Origin: Patescibacteria group bacterium UBA6816
GTDB lineage: Bacteria; Patescibacteriota; Patescibacteriia; UBA2591; UBA6264
DNA: 6,174 nt
Reading direction: 5' to 3'
Assembly: GCA_002452615.1 (NCBI GenBank)
Contig: DKES01000016.1
Span: 1 to 6,174 of the forward strand
In this document: piece by piece, positions 6,145 to 6,174 of the stretch
Layout of the letters: each line of letters begins with the position of its first letter
How positions within the stretch are numbered: the stretch's first letter is position 1
Made by a program: the position numbers and the translations under genes
Notes under the pieces: generated by a model
The model's input: the letters and a program-made list of their open reading frames with translations, nothing else
Database searches by the model: none
What the model was told of the DNA's origin: nothing

Positions 6145-6174
6145 CCCTTGGGGTCTGACCCTAATCCCTGAATT
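6145..6174. repeat. R2 repeat, right copy lacking its left arm
   Basis: These 30 bases are identical to 82-111 and run to the window edge. Only the right half of R2 is present. The left arm seen at 67-81 is missing, and R1 joins R2 through just three bases (GTT) instead of 21. The GGGTCTGACCC core is at 6151-6161. Whether the repeat continues past the window cannot be seen. Confidence 0.85.

Noticed and set aside
6122..6153. Intrinsic terminator for mreB
   Set aside because: The R1 hairpin is a plausible stem, but it is followed by TTCCCTT and G-runs rather than a T-tract, and the same element occurs at the left end where it is not placed to end any visible gene.
1..6174. Window as a complete circular element
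   Set aside because: The two ends share only seven bases (CTGAATT), which is explained better by R2 being a repeated element. The gene content is chromosomal housekeeping with no replication gene.

Overview
This is a low-GC, gene-dense window with five intact plus-strand housekeeping genes: tgt (tRNA-guanine transglycosylase), glyQS (single-chain alpha2-type glycyl-tRNA synthetase), an M16 zinc protease, an AI-2E/PerM-family membrane protein and mreB. No gene is broken and none lies on the minus strand. All five end in TAA, none contains an in-frame TGA, and tryptophan is encoded by TGG, so translation table 11 fits and codes that reassign UGA (tables 4 and 25) do not. The strong A/T bias, tight packing, short GlyRS, absence of Shine-Dalgarno motifs and gene families suggest a Candidate Phyla Radiation bacterium (Patescibacteria, perhaps Parcubacteria). 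That placement is an inference from overall look and needs a phylogeny.

Layout. Bases 1-162 hold no gene but carry three compact GC-rich inverted repeats: R1 (36-60), R2 (67-111) and H3 (113-147). tgt follows at 163-1266, then a 63-nt AT-rich gap, then glyQS (1330-2652). The M16 gene starts on the next base after the glyQS stop, in the same frame (2653-3927). A good promoter-like sequence overlaps the end of the M16 gene, ahead of the AI-2E gene (3963-5009). mreB follows after 32 nt (5042-6049). Bases 6050-6174 have no gene but hold a canonical G-quadruplex motif (6075-6100) and second copies of R1 and R2 in the same order and orientation as at the left end.

Functionally, the first two genes serve decoding (tRNA wobble modification and Gly-tRNA charging), the third is a peptidase of unknown substrate, and the last two belong to the envelope or cytoskeleton (a polytopic membrane protein and the actin-like shape protein). 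The genes could be read as one unit, with an internal promoter separating a tRNA/protease half from an envelope half. The genes look ordinary. The unusual material is in the two non-coding ends: a modular family of REP/BIME-like palindromes in direct orientation around the block, and a G4 motif just past mreB.
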